NCBI GenBank assembly: GCA_029319145.1
Contig: CP119753.1
Span: forward strand, 2,418,001 to 2,482,000
Direction: 5' to 3'
Source: Microbacter sp. GSS18
GTDB lineage: Bacteria > Actinomycetota > Actinomycetes > Actinomycetales > Microbacteriaceae
Length of the DNA: 64,000 nt
A model generated the notes under the pieces. That model saw only the letters and a list, made by a program, of their open reading frames with translations. It was not told the origin of the DNA and searched no databases. The position numbers were made by a program, and so were the translations under genes. Positions 18,034 to 27,900 of the stretch are shown here, in pieces. How positions within the stretch are numbered: the stretch's first letter is position 1; the number at the start of each line of letters is the position of its first letter.

Positions 18034-18974
18034 GCACCGCAAGCTTCGGCGAGCCCGCCGTCCAGGAGCTCGAGCACCAGCTCGACCCGCAGACCGCCGG
18101 AACCTCCGCCCCGCCGCCCGCGCCGCGCCGCAGGATCAAGCGCAAGACGTGGCAGACCGTCATCTGGTTCGTGGTGCTCATCGCCCTCACGGCCCTCGTC
18201 CTGTACCCGCTGATCTGGCTGGTCTTCGCGACGTTCAAGCCGAACGCGGAGTTCGGGCAGAACACGGGACTGTTCCCGGAGAACCCCACGATCGACAATT
18301 ACCTCAAGGTCCTCGAGGGCATCGCGGGCGTCCCGATGTGGAAGTTCTACTGGAACTCCTTCGTGCTGGCCTCGGCCGCCGTCATCGGCACCGTGATCTC
18401 GTCGGCGCTGGCCGCCTACGCGTTCGCCCGCATCCAGTTCAAGGGCCTGGCGGTGCTGTTCGCCGCGATGATCGGCACGCTGCTGCTGCCGTTCCACGTC
18501 GTGATCATCCCCCAGTACCTGCTGTTCAACAATCTCGGCATGATCGATACCTTCTGGCCGCTGATCCTGCCGAAGTTCCTCGCCACCGAGGCGTTCTTCG
18601 TGTTCCTGCTGGTGCAGTTCATGCGGCAGATGCCGCGCGACATGGACGAGGCGGCGCGCATCGACGGCGCCGGGCACGTCAGGATCTTCTGGGCGATCAT
18701 CATCCCGCTGATCAAGCCCGCCCTCATCACGTGCGCGATCTTCTCGTTCATCTGGGCGTGGAACGACTTCCTGGGCCCGCTGCTGTACCTCACGAGCCCG
18801 GAGAACTACCCGCTGCCGATCGCGCTGCGCCTCTACAACGACCAGACCTCCTCGAGCGACTACGGCGCCACCGTGACCGCGTCGTTCGTCGCGCTGATCC
18901 CGATCCTGGTGTTCTTCATGGTCTTCCAGCGCTTCCTGGTCGACGGCGTCGCGACACAGGGCCTGAAGGGCTGA
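18030..18974 (+). CDS. Sugar ABC transporter permease (MalG/UgpE type)
   Basis: 314-residue second permease of the importer, with about six transmembrane helices after a Pro/Ala-rich N-terminal segment. The EAA motif is DEAARIDGAGHVRIFWAIII (near residue 206). The ATG overlaps the stop codon of the first permease by four bases, so the two proteins are made in a coupled way and form the heterodimeric channel. The YesL-like gene follows after 40 bases. Confidence 0.9.
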   Translation: MSTASFGEPAVQELEHQLDPQTAGTSAPPPAPRRRIKRKTWQTVIWFVVLIALTALVLYPLIWLVFATFKPNAEFGQNTGLFPENPTIDNYLKVLEGIAGVPMWKFYWNSFVLASAAVIGTVISSALAAYAFARIQFKGLAVLFAAMIGTLLLPFHVVIIPQYLLFNNLGMIDTFWPLILPKFLATEAFFVFLLVQFMRQMPRDMDEAARIDGAGHVRIFWAIIIPLIKPALITCAIFSFIWAWNDFLGPLLYLTSPENYPLPIALRLYNDQTSSSDYGATVTASFVALIPILVFFMVFQRFLVDGVATQGLKG

Positions 18975-19014
18975 CCGCCCCGCTCGGGTGGCAGACTCAC
19001 TCATGGAGACGACG

Positions 19015-19689
19015 ATGGATCGCAAGCAGGGTCGCGAGGCGCGCCGCGCCGATGCGGCCGCGCGCCGCGCAGATCTCGACGGCAGCGGCCCCACCGCCGG
19101 CGAGCGCGAGCCGGCGCGGTTCCCGGGCGCGACGGCGAAGTTCGCGCTGCTCGGCGAAGTGCTGCTGACCGGAGTTCTGGTCGCGCTCGTCGGCATCGCC
19201 GTGGTGACCCTGCCGGTCGCCCTCGCCGCCGGCGTCCGGCACCTGCGACGCTTCATCCGCGCCGAGGGCTCGTCGATGGCGCAGTTCTTCGGCGACGTGA
19301 AGTCGGGGCTCGTCGGCGGCATCGGCGTCGGCGCCGTCGCGGCGCTGCTCGGGCTCATCCTCTCGTTCGACATCGCGATCGCCGGGTCGGGGATGCTCCC
19401 CGGGGGCGAGGCGATGGCCGTCGTCGGATGGGTCGGACTCGCGGCCCTCGGTGTCGCACTCCTCGGCGCGGCCGGGCTGTGGACACCCGAGACCGGCTGG
19501 CGCGGCGCCGTGCGCGCCCTGCCCGGCTCGCTCGTGCGCGACATCCCCGGTGCGCTGTACCTGGCCGCCACGGCCGGCTTCGTCGGCGTCGCCACGTGGG
19601 CTCTCGCGCCGCTCATCGTCCCGGCCCTCGGCTGCGCGGCGCTCGCCGTCGTCGCCATCCCCGAGCGACCCCGGCGCCCGCGCGACTGA
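19015..19689 (+). CDS. YesL-like membrane protein (DUF624-type)
   Basis: 224-residue integral membrane protein with four or five hydrophobic segments after a basic N-terminus. The first helix pair (LLTGVLVALVGIAVVTLPVA) and the following charged loop with a QFFGDVKSG segment resemble the DUF624/YesL family. In Bacillus subtilis yesL sits beside rhamnogalacturonan-uptake genes, as this gene does here. I chose ATG 19015 because GGAG lies 8 bases upstream; ATG 19003 and GTG 18988 are in-frame alternatives. The function is unknown; a helper of the ABC importer is inferred. Confidence 0.65.
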   Translation: MDRKQGREARRADAAARRADLDGSGPTAGEREPARFPGATAKFALLGEVLLTGVLVALVGIAVVTLPVALAAGVRHLRRFIRAEGSSMAQFFGDVKSGLVGGIGVGAVAALLGLILSFDIAIAGSGMLPGGEAMAVVGWVGLAALGVALLGAAGLWTPETGWRGAVRALPGSLVRDIPGALYLAATAGFVGVATWALAPLIVPALGCAALAVVAIPERPRRPRD

Positions 19690-19737
19690 TCCGCGCCCGC
19701 CGAACCCCGACACGCTTCGACCGAAGGAGCCACCTCC

Positions 19738-21801
19738 GTGCTGTACGGCGCCGACTACAACCCCGACCAGTGGCCGGAGGACGTGTGGGACGACGACGTG
19801 CGCCTCATGCAGGAGGCGGGCGTGAACATCGTCAGCCTCGGCATCTTCGCGTGGTCGCGGATCCAGCCGTCGGAGCACGTGTGGGACTTCGACTGGCTCG
19901 ACACCGTCATCGACAAGCTGCACGCCGGCGGCATCCGGGTGAACCTCGCCACCGCGACGGCGTCTCCCCCGCCCTGGGTGAGCGCGACGTATCCCGAGAC
20001 CCTCCCGGCCGACGAATCCGGCGCCGCGTACTGGCCCGGCAGCCGCCAGCACTTCGCGCCGTCGTCGCCGACCTACCGGCGCCTCGCGGGCGAGCTGGTG
20101 CGACGCATCGCGGAGCGTTACGTCGACCACCCCGCGGTGGTCATGTGGCATGTCGGCAACGAGTTCGGATGCCACCTGTGGATGGACTTCTCGGACGCGG
20201 CCCGCGACGCCTACCGGGCATGGCTGCGCAAGCGCTACGTCACCGTGGACGCGCTCAACGACGCGTGGGGCACCGACTTCTGGTCGCAGCGCTACGGCGG
20301 CTTCGACGAAGTGTTCCCCCCGCGGCTGGCACCGTACAGCCATAACCCGTCGTCGATGCTGGACTGGCGCCGCTTCACGTCGGACATGCTGCTGGAGTGC
20401 TACCTGATGGAGCGCGAGATCCTGCTCGCGGCTGGCGCCACCCAGCCCATCACGACCAACTTCATGGGCCCGTTCAAGCCCGCGGACTACGCGCGGTGGG
20501 CGCCGCACATGGACGTCATCGCCGACGACTGCTATCCCGATCCGACCAACCCGGACCGTGTGCGGGATGCCGCGTTCCAGCGCGACCTCGTGCGCTCGCT
20601 CAAGCCCGGCGTGCCGTGGCTGCTGTGGGAGCAGGCGACCGACGCCGTCAACTGGCGGCCGGCCAACCCCGGAAAGCGACCGGGCGTGCTGATGGCCGAG
20701 ACCGCGCAGTCGATCGCGCGCGGCGCCGACGGCATCATGTTCTTCCAGTGGCGTCAGTCGCGCGTCGGCAGCGAGAAGTTCCACTCGGCGATGCTGCCCC
20801 ACGCCGGCACAAACACCCGCATCTGGCACGCCGTCACCGAGCTGGGCGCACGCCTCGCCGCGCTCCCCGAGCTCCCGGCACCGGGCCGCGACGCACGCGT
20901 CGCGCTGGTGTTCGATTGGGAGAACTGGTGGGCCGTCGAGGGACGCGACCATCCGGCCGAGACGGACTACCTCGCGATCGCGCTCGAGTGGTACGGCGCG
21001 TTCCACCGCCGCGGCATCATGGTCGACATCGTGCCGCCCGAGAAGGTCGACGACGGCTACGACCTCGCCGTCGCGCCGACCCTGTACCTGCTGCGCGACG
21101 AGGGCGCCGCGGCGCTGACCCGCTTCGTCTCCGGCGGCGGCACGCTCCTGGCCGGGCCCTTCACGGACATCGTCGACGAGCACGATCGCTTCCGCCCCGG
21201 CGGCTTCGTCACGCAGCTCGGCGCGGTGCTCGGCATCCGCTTCGAGGACTTCGGCGCCCTGGGCGGCGCCTCGACGGGCGGCATGGGCGTCGGAGCCCAG
21301 GCGGAGCGCACCGGCGCACACGGCGAGACCGTCGTGTTCGGGCTCGGCGAGTCGTCCCACGTGGGCACCCTCGTGGCCGAAGTGGTGCACGCCGAGACCG
21401 CCGCCGTGCTCTCCCGCTTCGACGGCGGCCGCGCTGGGGGCTCGCCCGCGCTGACGCGCCGCGAGCATGGGCGCGGCTCGGCCTGGTACCTCGCGACGAT
21501 GCCCGGTCGCGACGGCGTCGACGCCGTCGCGGCGGCCGTGATCGCGGCATCCGGCGTCACCGGTGTCGTCGACGACCTGCCCGCGGGCGTCGAGGCGGCA
21601 CGACGCGGCGACCTCGTGACCGTCATCAATCACGGCGACGAGCCCGCCGAGGTGGCGCTGACGGGGACCGACGCCGAGACCGGCGAGACGGTGTCGCGCC
21701 GTGTGCTCCAGCCCCTGGAGGTCGCGTTCGTCACGGCTCCGGTCGCGCAGCGCCCGGCCGAGAGCGACCCCTCCCCCACGTTCAGCTCCGTACCCGGCTA
21801 G
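19738..21801 (+). CDS. GH42 beta-galactosidase
   Basis: 687-residue cytoplasmic glycosidase of family GH42, which removes terminal beta-D-galactose from galacto-oligosaccharides and galactan fragments. It opens with YGADYNPDQWP, typical of the family. The acid/base glutamate lies in HVGNEFG (near residue 142) and the nucleophile in LLWEQAT (near residue 298). The trimerisation-like domain and C-terminal beta domain follow, so the length is normal. The GTG start has AAGGAG about 9 bases upstream. It lies between the importer and a second binding protein, consistent with use of galactan side chains; galactose would go to galK, galT and galE further on. Confidence 0.92.
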   Translation: MLYGADYNPDQWPEDVWDDDVRLMQEAGVNIVSLGIFAWSRIQPSEHVWDFDWLDTVIDKLHAGGIRVNLATATASPPPWVSATYPETLPADESGAAYWPGSRQHFAPSSPTYRRLAGELVRRIAERYVDHPAVVMWHVGNEFGCHLWMDFSDAARDAYRAWLRKRYVTVDALNDAWGTDFWSQRYGGFDEVFPPRLAPYSHNPSSMLDWRRFTSDMLLECYLMEREILLAAGATQPITTNFMGPFKPADYARWAPHMDVIADDCYPDPTNPDRVRDAAFQRDLVRSLKPGVPWLLWEQATDAVNWRPANPGKRPGVLMAETAQSIARGADGIMFFQWRQSRVGSEKFHSAMLPHAGTNTRIWHAVTELGARLAALPELPAPGRDARVALVFDWENWWAVEGRDHPAETDYLAIALEWYGAFHRRGIMVDIVPPEKVDDGYDLAVAPTLYLLRDEGAAALTRFVSGGGTLLAGPFTDIVDEHDRFRPGGFVTQLGAVLGIRFEDFGALGGASTGGMGVGAQAERTGAHGETVVFGLGESSHVGTLVAEVVHAETAAVLSRFDGGRAGGSPALTRREHGRGSAWYLATMPGRDGVDAVAAAVIAASGVTGVVDDLPAGVEAARRGDLVTVINHGDEPAEVALTGTDAETGETVSRRVLQPLEVAFVTAPVAQRPAESDPSPTFSSVPG

Positions 21802-21867
21802 CCTCTGCCGGCCGCCGGTCGAGCCGGCCGTCCCACCTCTTCATCCATCCGTCCGCCATACCCAACA

Positions 21868-21881
21868 GGAAAGCGCATTCC
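21868..21881. promoter_or_regulatory. LacI-type operator before the second binding protein
   Basis: GGAAAGCGCATTCC, a near-perfect palindrome, lies 14 bases before ATG 21895, between the GH42 stop and the ribosome-binding site. It implies an independent, repressible transcript for the second binding-protein gene. Confidence 0.6.
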
Positions 21882-21894
21882 AAGGAAGGAAGCC

Positions 21895-23175
21895 ATGCGA
21901 AACCCACGACGCACCCTCACCTTCGTCGGCCTCGCCGCCGCCGGAGCCCTCGCCCTCGCGGGCTGCAGCTCGAGCGAAGCGCCGAGCGCCGAGTTCGATG
22001 CCGAGGCCGAGGTCACGCTCACGTTCGCCTTCTGGGGCAACGACGACCGTGCCGACCGCTACAACCAGCTGATCGACGCGTTCAACGAGCAGCACCCGAA
22101 CATCACGATCAACTCCACCTTCACCGACTGGCCGAGCTTCTGGGAGAAGCGCGCGACCGAGGCCGCCGGCGGCGGCCTCCCCGACGTCTTCCAGTTCTCC
22201 GACAGCTACCTGCGCCAGTACGCCGAGACCGGCCACGTGCTCGATCTGGGCGAGGTCGCCGACTACGTGGACTTCTCCACGTTCGAGGACTCGCTGCTGG
22301 GCACCGGCCGGCTCGACGGGGTGCAGTACTCGCTGCCGACCGGCTTCAGCATGTGGGCGAACTTCGTCAACGACGACCTGCTGGCCGAGATCGGCGTCGA
22401 CGCACCCGAGGGCGCCTCGAGCTTCGACGACTTCGACGAGTGGATGGCGTCGGTGACCGATGCGACCGGGGGCGAGGTCTACGGAGGCACCGATTACACC
22501 CAGCGCATCCAGACCTTCGAGCTGATGCTGCGCGCCGAGGGCAAGAACCTCTACACCGCGGACGGCGAGCTCGGGTTCACCGAGGACGAGCTGCGCGCGT
22601 ACTGGGAGAGCGGCGCCGACCTGCGCGACGGCATCACGGTCCCGCAGCAGAGCCTCGAGGAGATCAGCCCGATGTCCGGCTTCGGCGCCCAGCTGACGGC
22701 GAGCGAGATGAGCTGGTCGAACTTCCTCGGCGGCTACCTCGCCGACTCGGGGGCCGAGTCCATCTCGATCGTCGCACCGCCGACCGCCGTGGCCGGAGCC
22801 CAGGATCTGTACCAGCAGGGCGGCCTGCAGATCGCGATCGCTGAGAACACCGAGCACCCCGAGGCCTCGGCGATGTTCCTGGACTTCATCGTCAACAGCC
22901 CCGAAGCCGGTGAGATCTTCGGCACGACCCTCGGCTTCCCCGCGTCGTCGAGCAAGCTCGCGGGCACGACGCTCGAGGGCGTCGACAAGCAGGTGGCCGA
23001 CTACATCGACTCGGTGTCCGACCGCGTCGGCGAGGCCCCGCCCGTTCCGGTCGTCGGCTACGGCTCGCTCGAGCAGACCTTCTGGGAGCTGGGCCGCTCG
23101 CTCGGACTCGGCGCCATCACGGTCGACGAGGCCGTGAGCACCTTCTTCTCCGAAGCCGACGTCATCCTCGACTGA
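21895..23175 (+). CDS. Sugar ABC transporter substrate-binding lipoprotein (second paralog)
   Basis: 426-residue extracellular solute-binding protein with a lipobox LAGC at cysteine 24. After the linker it reads EVTLTFAFWGNDDRADRYNQ, then the standard two-lobe fold. It parallels the binding protein at 15653 over the whole length. AAGGAAGG precedes the ATG. No permease genes follow; a strong terminator ends the transcript. It therefore likely uses the permeases at 17035-18974, giving the importer a second specificity. That sharing is an inference. Confidence 0.9.
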   Translation: MRNPRRTLTFVGLAAAGALALAGCSSSEAPSAEFDAEAEVTLTFAFWGNDDRADRYNQLIDAFNEQHPNITINSTFTDWPSFWEKRATEAAGGGLPDVFQFSDSYLRQYAETGHVLDLGEVADYVDFSTFEDSLLGTGRLDGVQYSLPTGFSMWANFVNDDLLAEIGVDAPEGASSFDDFDEWMASVTDATGGEVYGGTDYTQRIQTFELMLRAEGKNLYTADGELGFTEDELRAYWESGADLRDGITVPQQSLEEISPMSGFGAQLTASEMSWSNFLGGYLADSGAESISIVAPPTAVAGAQDLYQQGGLQIAIAENTEHPEASAMFLDFIVNSPEAGEIFGTTLGFPASSSKLAGTTLEGVDKQVADYIDSVSDRVGEAPPVPVVGYGSLEQTFWELGRSLGLGAITVDEAVSTFFSEADVILD

Positions 23176-23180
23176 ACCTC

Positions 23181-23225
23181 AGCGGATGCCGGGGCGGGCC
23201 TGGTACGGCCGCCCCGGCATCCGCT
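23181..23225 (+). terminator. Strong terminator after the second binding protein
   Basis: A perfect 17-bp stem (23181-23197 pairing with 23209-23225) with an 11-base loop starts 6 bases after the stop codon and is followed by TCTCT. It separates the binding-protein gene from the GH51 gene. Confidence 0.8.
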
Positions 23226-23260
23226 TCTCTCCCCCCGCTCACAGACCTCGGGAGCCCGAC

Positions 23261-24784
23261 ATGACCGACGCCCGCGCACGCCTCGACCCGCACAACGCCA
23301 TCGCCGACATCGACCGCCGGATCTTCGGCGGGTTCGTCGAGCACCTGGGCCGCCACATCCACTCGGGCATCTTCGAGCCGGGCCACCCCAGCGCCGACGA
23401 CGCCGGCTTCCGCCAGGACGTCGTCGCGCTGGTGCGCGAGCTCGGCGTGTCGACCATCCGGTACCCGGGCGGCAACTTCGTCTCGGGCTACCGCTGGGAG
23501 GACGGCATCGGGCCCGTCGACGAGCGGCCGCGACGCCTGGACCTGGCCTGGCACTCCACCGAGACGAACGAGGTGGGCCTGCACGAGTTCCAGGACTGGC
23601 TCGACCGCGTCGGCAGCGACCTCATGCTGGCCGTGAACCTCGGCACGCGCGGCACGTCCGAGGCCGTGGACCTGCTCGAGTACGCCAATGCTTCTGCCAC
23701 GACGACCTGGACCGCGCAGCGCACCGCCAACGGACGCGCCGAGCCGTTCGCGGTGAAGATGTGGTGCCTCGGCAACGAGATGGACGGCCCGTGGCAGATC
23801 GGGCACAAGAACGCCGACGACTACGGCAAGCTCGCCTCGCAGACCGCCAAGGCGATGCGGATGCTCGATCCCGGCGTCGAACTCGTCGTGTGCGGTTCGT
23901 CGGCGCGCAGCATGCCCACGTTCGGCTCGTGGGAGCGCACCGTTCTGGAGCACGCCTTCGACGACGTCGACTTCATCTCCTGCCACTCGTACTACCAGGA
24001 GCACGGCGGCGACGCCCAGGAGTTCCTGGCATCCGGGGTGGACATGGCGCTGTTCATCGAATCGGTCGTCGCGATCGCCGACGCGGTCGCCGCCACCAAG
24101 AAGAGCGACAAGCGCATCATGATCTCGTTCGACGAGTGGAACGTCTGGTACCTGCACAACGACGAAGGCGGCCTCGACGACAAGCCCGCCGAGGCCGGCT
24201 GGCCGGTGGCGCCCCGCCTGCTCGAGGATCAGTACCACGCGCTCGACGCGGTCGTCTTCGGCGACCTGCTCATCACGCTGATCCAGCATGCGGACCGTGT
24301 GCGCTCCGCCTCCCTCGCCCAGCTGGTCAATGTGATCGCGCCGATCATGACCGAGCCCGGCGGCCCGGCATGGAAGCAGACGACGTTCTTCCCGTTCTCG
24401 ATCACGTCGCGCCTGGCCGGCGACCGAGCCGTGCGGGTGCCCGTCGAGGCGGGCACGTTCCCCAGCACCAGGTTCGGCGAGGTCGCCGCGGTCAACGCCG
24501 TCGCCACGATCGACGACGAGGGCGTCTCGCTGTTCGTCGTGAACCGCTCGACGACGGATGCCGCCGACCTCGCGGTCGACCTGGGACCGCTCGTCTCGGC
24601 GCTGGGTCGCGACGTCGGGGTCGTGGAGTCGCATCTGCTTCACGAGGACGACATGTACGCCGCGAACACGCTCGCCGATCCCGATCGTGTCGGCGTGCGC
24701 CCGCTCGACCGCGCCGAGGTCGCCGACGGTGCGCTCACCGCGACGCTGCCCGCCGTGTCGTGGGCCGCGGTACGCCTCGCGTGA
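23261..24784 (+). CDS. GH51 alpha-L-arabinofuranosidase
   Basis: 507-residue cytoplasmic glycosidase that releases terminal alpha-L-arabinofuranose from arabinan and arabino-oligosaccharides. It has the GH51 opening FGGFVEHLGRHIHSGIFEPG (near residue 23), YPGGNFVSGYRWEDG, the acid/base glutamate in LGNEMDG (near 173) and the nucleophile in SFDEWN (near 292). Length and order match the family. GGGAG lies 7 bases before the ATG. It complements GH42 for side-chain removal of rhamnogalacturonan-I. The upstream terminator means it needs its own promoter or read-through. Confidence 0.93.
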   Translation: MTDARARLDPHNAIADIDRRIFGGFVEHLGRHIHSGIFEPGHPSADDAGFRQDVVALVRELGVSTIRYPGGNFVSGYRWEDGIGPVDERPRRLDLAWHSTETNEVGLHEFQDWLDRVGSDLMLAVNLGTRGTSEAVDLLEYANASATTTWTAQRTANGRAEPFAVKMWCLGNEMDGPWQIGHKNADDYGKLASQTAKAMRMLDPGVELVVCGSSARSMPTFGSWERTVLEHAFDDVDFISCHSYYQEHGGDAQEFLASGVDMALFIESVVAIADAVAATKKSDKRIMISFDEWNVWYLHNDEGGLDDKPAEAGWPVAPRLLEDQYHALDAVVFGDLLITLIQHADRVRSASLAQLVNVIAPIMTEPGGPAWKQTTFFPFSITSRLAGDRAVRVPVEAGTFPSTRFGEVAAVNAVATIDDEGVSLFVVNRSTTDAADLAVDLGPLVSALGRDVGVVESHLLHEDDMYAANTLADPDRVGVRPLDRAEVADGALTATLPAVSWAAVRLA

Positions 24785-24854
24785 GCCGGCCCGACGAATA
24801 CGTTCTCCGAATGGAATCCTGACCGGCGCGCATGCCGATGAGGGCACGTCCCCC

Positions 24855-24883
24855 TTGACGCCCCGCATTCCGTCCGGTAGATA
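24855..24883 (+). promoter_or_regulatory. Consensus-like promoter before the unknown exported protein
   Basis: TTGACG (24855-24860) and TAGATA (24878-24883) are separated by exactly 17 bases, one of the best sigma-70-type promoters in the window. No LacI-type operator is visible nearby, so the gene may be expressed independently of the sugar regulators. Confidence 0.7.
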
Positions 24884-24944
24884 CTCCGGCAGGGGTCTGC
24901 GCTGGCGCGCCCCGCGCATGCACCGGGACCGCAGGGAGACGATC

Positions 24945-27900
24945 GTGACCGAGAAGACCCGAGAGCCCGCCTTCGACTTCGTCCTGTCGCGTCGCACCAT
25001 GCTGCAGGGCACGGGGCTCGGCCTCGCGGGGCTCGCGTTCGCGCCCGACATCGCGCGCGCCGCCACCGCGACCGTGGCGCAGCCGGAGTTCCTGTACAAG
25101 GGCGACGCCGGTCATGACCCGTCGGCGGTCCCGGCCCTCGACGGCGGCTCGATCATCGTCGTCGACACCTACGACGTCAACAAGACGACGGGGTCGTCCG
25201 CCTACAGCCTGTCGGTGCCCGACGGTGAGAGGCAATGGACCTACCCGATCCCCGACGGCCCGCCGATCGTCGGCGGTTTCGCGACGCCACTCGTCACCGC
25301 CGCCGGGATCTTCCTCGCCTCGCGCACGCAGGTCATCGCGCTCGACCCGGCGACCGGTTTCCAGCTGTGGGCGAAGGACTACACCGTCACCGAGACCGAC
25401 GGCTGCCCGCTCGTGGACCTCGGGACGCAGATCGCGTTCCTCGCCGAGGGCGGAGCGCTCGTGGTGCTCGAGCAGGAGGACGGCGGCGAGGCCTGGACGC
25501 TGGTGCTCTCGTCGGTGGCGCAGCCGATCGATCCCGACGCCCCGCACGGCGTTCCGGTGGGCACATCCGACGGGGTCTGCGTCGTGTGGGGCGGCCACCT
25601 CTTCCAGGTCCAGTTCGAGGGCCTCGTCGCGCATGCCCACGGCATCCCGGGCACGGTCGTTCCCACTCTCGTGCCGGGCCTCGGTGAGCTGTACTACGTG
25701 ACCCGCCACGCCGACGGCGAGAAGGCCAGGGTCGTCGCGCTCAGCACCGCGACCTGGACCGAGACCTGGTCGATCGAGGCGGCATCCGACATCGACTATT
25801 CGGTGCCCACGGTGGCCAACGGCGTGCTCTACGTCGGCGACTCGTCCGGCACCTTCTTCGCGGTGACGGTCGGGCAGTCCGACGTCACCGGCGGAGCGAA
25901 GTCGATTCTCTGGACGGCCAGCCCGGGCGACGACCTCTCCGATGGTCGCATCGTGATCTCGGACGGCTTCGCCTACGTCGCCGGGCAGGCATCCAGCGGC
26001 GCGAAGATCATCGCCATTCCGCTCTCGCCCAGCACCGCGGGCTCCGCCCACACGCCCGTGCGCATCGACGCCGGCTTCACAGGTGCCGCGATCGTCGGCG
26101 TCGACTCGAGCGTCTGCTACTTCAGCAAGACCGACAAGTCCGCGCGGATCAAGATCCAGGGTGTGAACCTCGCGGGCCTGTTCGCGCAGTTCCTCACCGA
26201 GAGCCAGCTCATGGCGGATCACTACGCAGCCGCATCGGCCGCGGGTGACGGCGCGACCCAGCGCCCGACGCCGAGCAACCCGACGTACCGGACTCAGGTG
26301 CTGTGCGTGCACCCCAACAAGAGCCCCCGCGCCGGCAGCACGGTCAAGATCTGGGCATCCGAAAGGACGACCGTCACGATCGGCGACCGCAGCCACAAGA
26401 TCGGTCCCGGAGACCCGCTCTGGACGCGCACGGACGGGATGGGCGAGCTGAGCCTGACCTCCGTCGCCGGTGGGCTGTCGGCCCCGGCGCTGTACATGTG
26501 GGCGCCCTTCATGCAGGAGCACGAGGCGATGGTCGTCTACCCCGACCAGGACACGCTCGGCGCGGTCGCTTCCGTCTCCGGTCAGGACCTGCTGAACCTC
26601 AGCGACTTCTCCGGCGCGAAGCCGATCGCCGATGCCGGCTACACCTCCGACAAGGCGACCGACCTGGCGACGACGCTGAAGAACACCATGGGGGACACGA
26701 CGGCCTCCCTGGCCGCTGTGCAGGCCGGGACGTCGCCCTCCTACATCGCATTCGCGGGCACCGCCTCGAACCTCGCGTTCCAGTCCACCGTCGGGCCGGC
26801 CGACCGCCCGTATCGCCAGACCAGCGGCGCCTGGTACACCGATTTCGACGGGGCCATCGCCACGTACCACGACGGCACGCCGCCAGCGGAGCTGATGGCG
26901 AGCTTCACCAAGCACCGGAAGAACGGGTTCGACCGCTTCATCGACAATGTCGTCCACGGCCACCGCAAGATCAGGCGCATCATCTGGACCGCCGAGAAGG
27001 ATGCCAAGCACCTCGTCAAGCAGATCCATGACGACGCAGGCGACTGGTACAACCTGGTGGTCGACACCGTCGAGAAGGCCGCGACGGTGGTCGCGGGCAT
27101 CTTCAAGACCGTCATCGATGACATCGACAAGGTCGTGGAGGCGTTCTGCCAGCTGTTCGACTGGGCGAACATCGTCGCCCGCTCGCAGAAGATCTCGACG
27201 AGCATCACGACGGCGATCTCGACGCTCCAAAGCGGGCTGAAGACGCAGGCTTCGGATTTCACGACCTGGGTGAGCGGCAACCAGAACGCGTCGACAGCCC
27301 AGGCGATCGCCGACACGACGAACACGACCGCCGGCGGTCAGCAGGACTTCGGCAACCCGCAGGCCTTCTACGGCATGCACGGGGCGAAGAGCTACTGCTC
27401 CTCGCGCTGGGCATCGGGCAAGGTGTCGCACGGCTCAGACGGCGCGTCCCCCTCGGTGGGCGCAGATGCCCTCGCCGCTCTCGAATCGCATGCCGCGAGC
27501 TTCAAGCAGCACTTCGAGAGTGCCATCTCCGAAATCGAGCCGATTCTGCGTGCAGACGCGGCGAAGCTGGACAGCGAGCTGAAGGAGACCTTCCACACGC
27601 TCGAGCGCCTCGTGTCGCACCCGTCGCAGTACGCCGATCTCGCGCTGTCGGAGCTCCTTCAGAGCGTGGTCGACCTGGCCGAGCTGCTCTTCACCGCCGT
27701 GGTCCTCATCGCCGAGACGGTGCTCGACGCACTCGTGGACCTCGTCGACGACGTCCTGGGCATCCTCGGCACGGCTCTCCACATCCCGGTGCTGACAGAG
27801 GTGTTCGAGGCCCTCGTACCCAACGGCGAGAAGCTCACCTGCCTCAACCTGGCGAGCCTTCTCATCGCGATCCCCACCGAGATCGTGATCGCGACCGCCG

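Noticed and set aside
21806..21836. GCCGGC-type hairpin after the GH42 gene
   Set aside because: Short imperfect stem in GC-rich sequence without a T run; too weak to call a terminator.
24735..27431. Minus-strand frame opposite the unknown exported protein
   Set aside because: No recognisable domain and typical antisense composition. The plus frame has a Tat signal, ribosome site and promoter.
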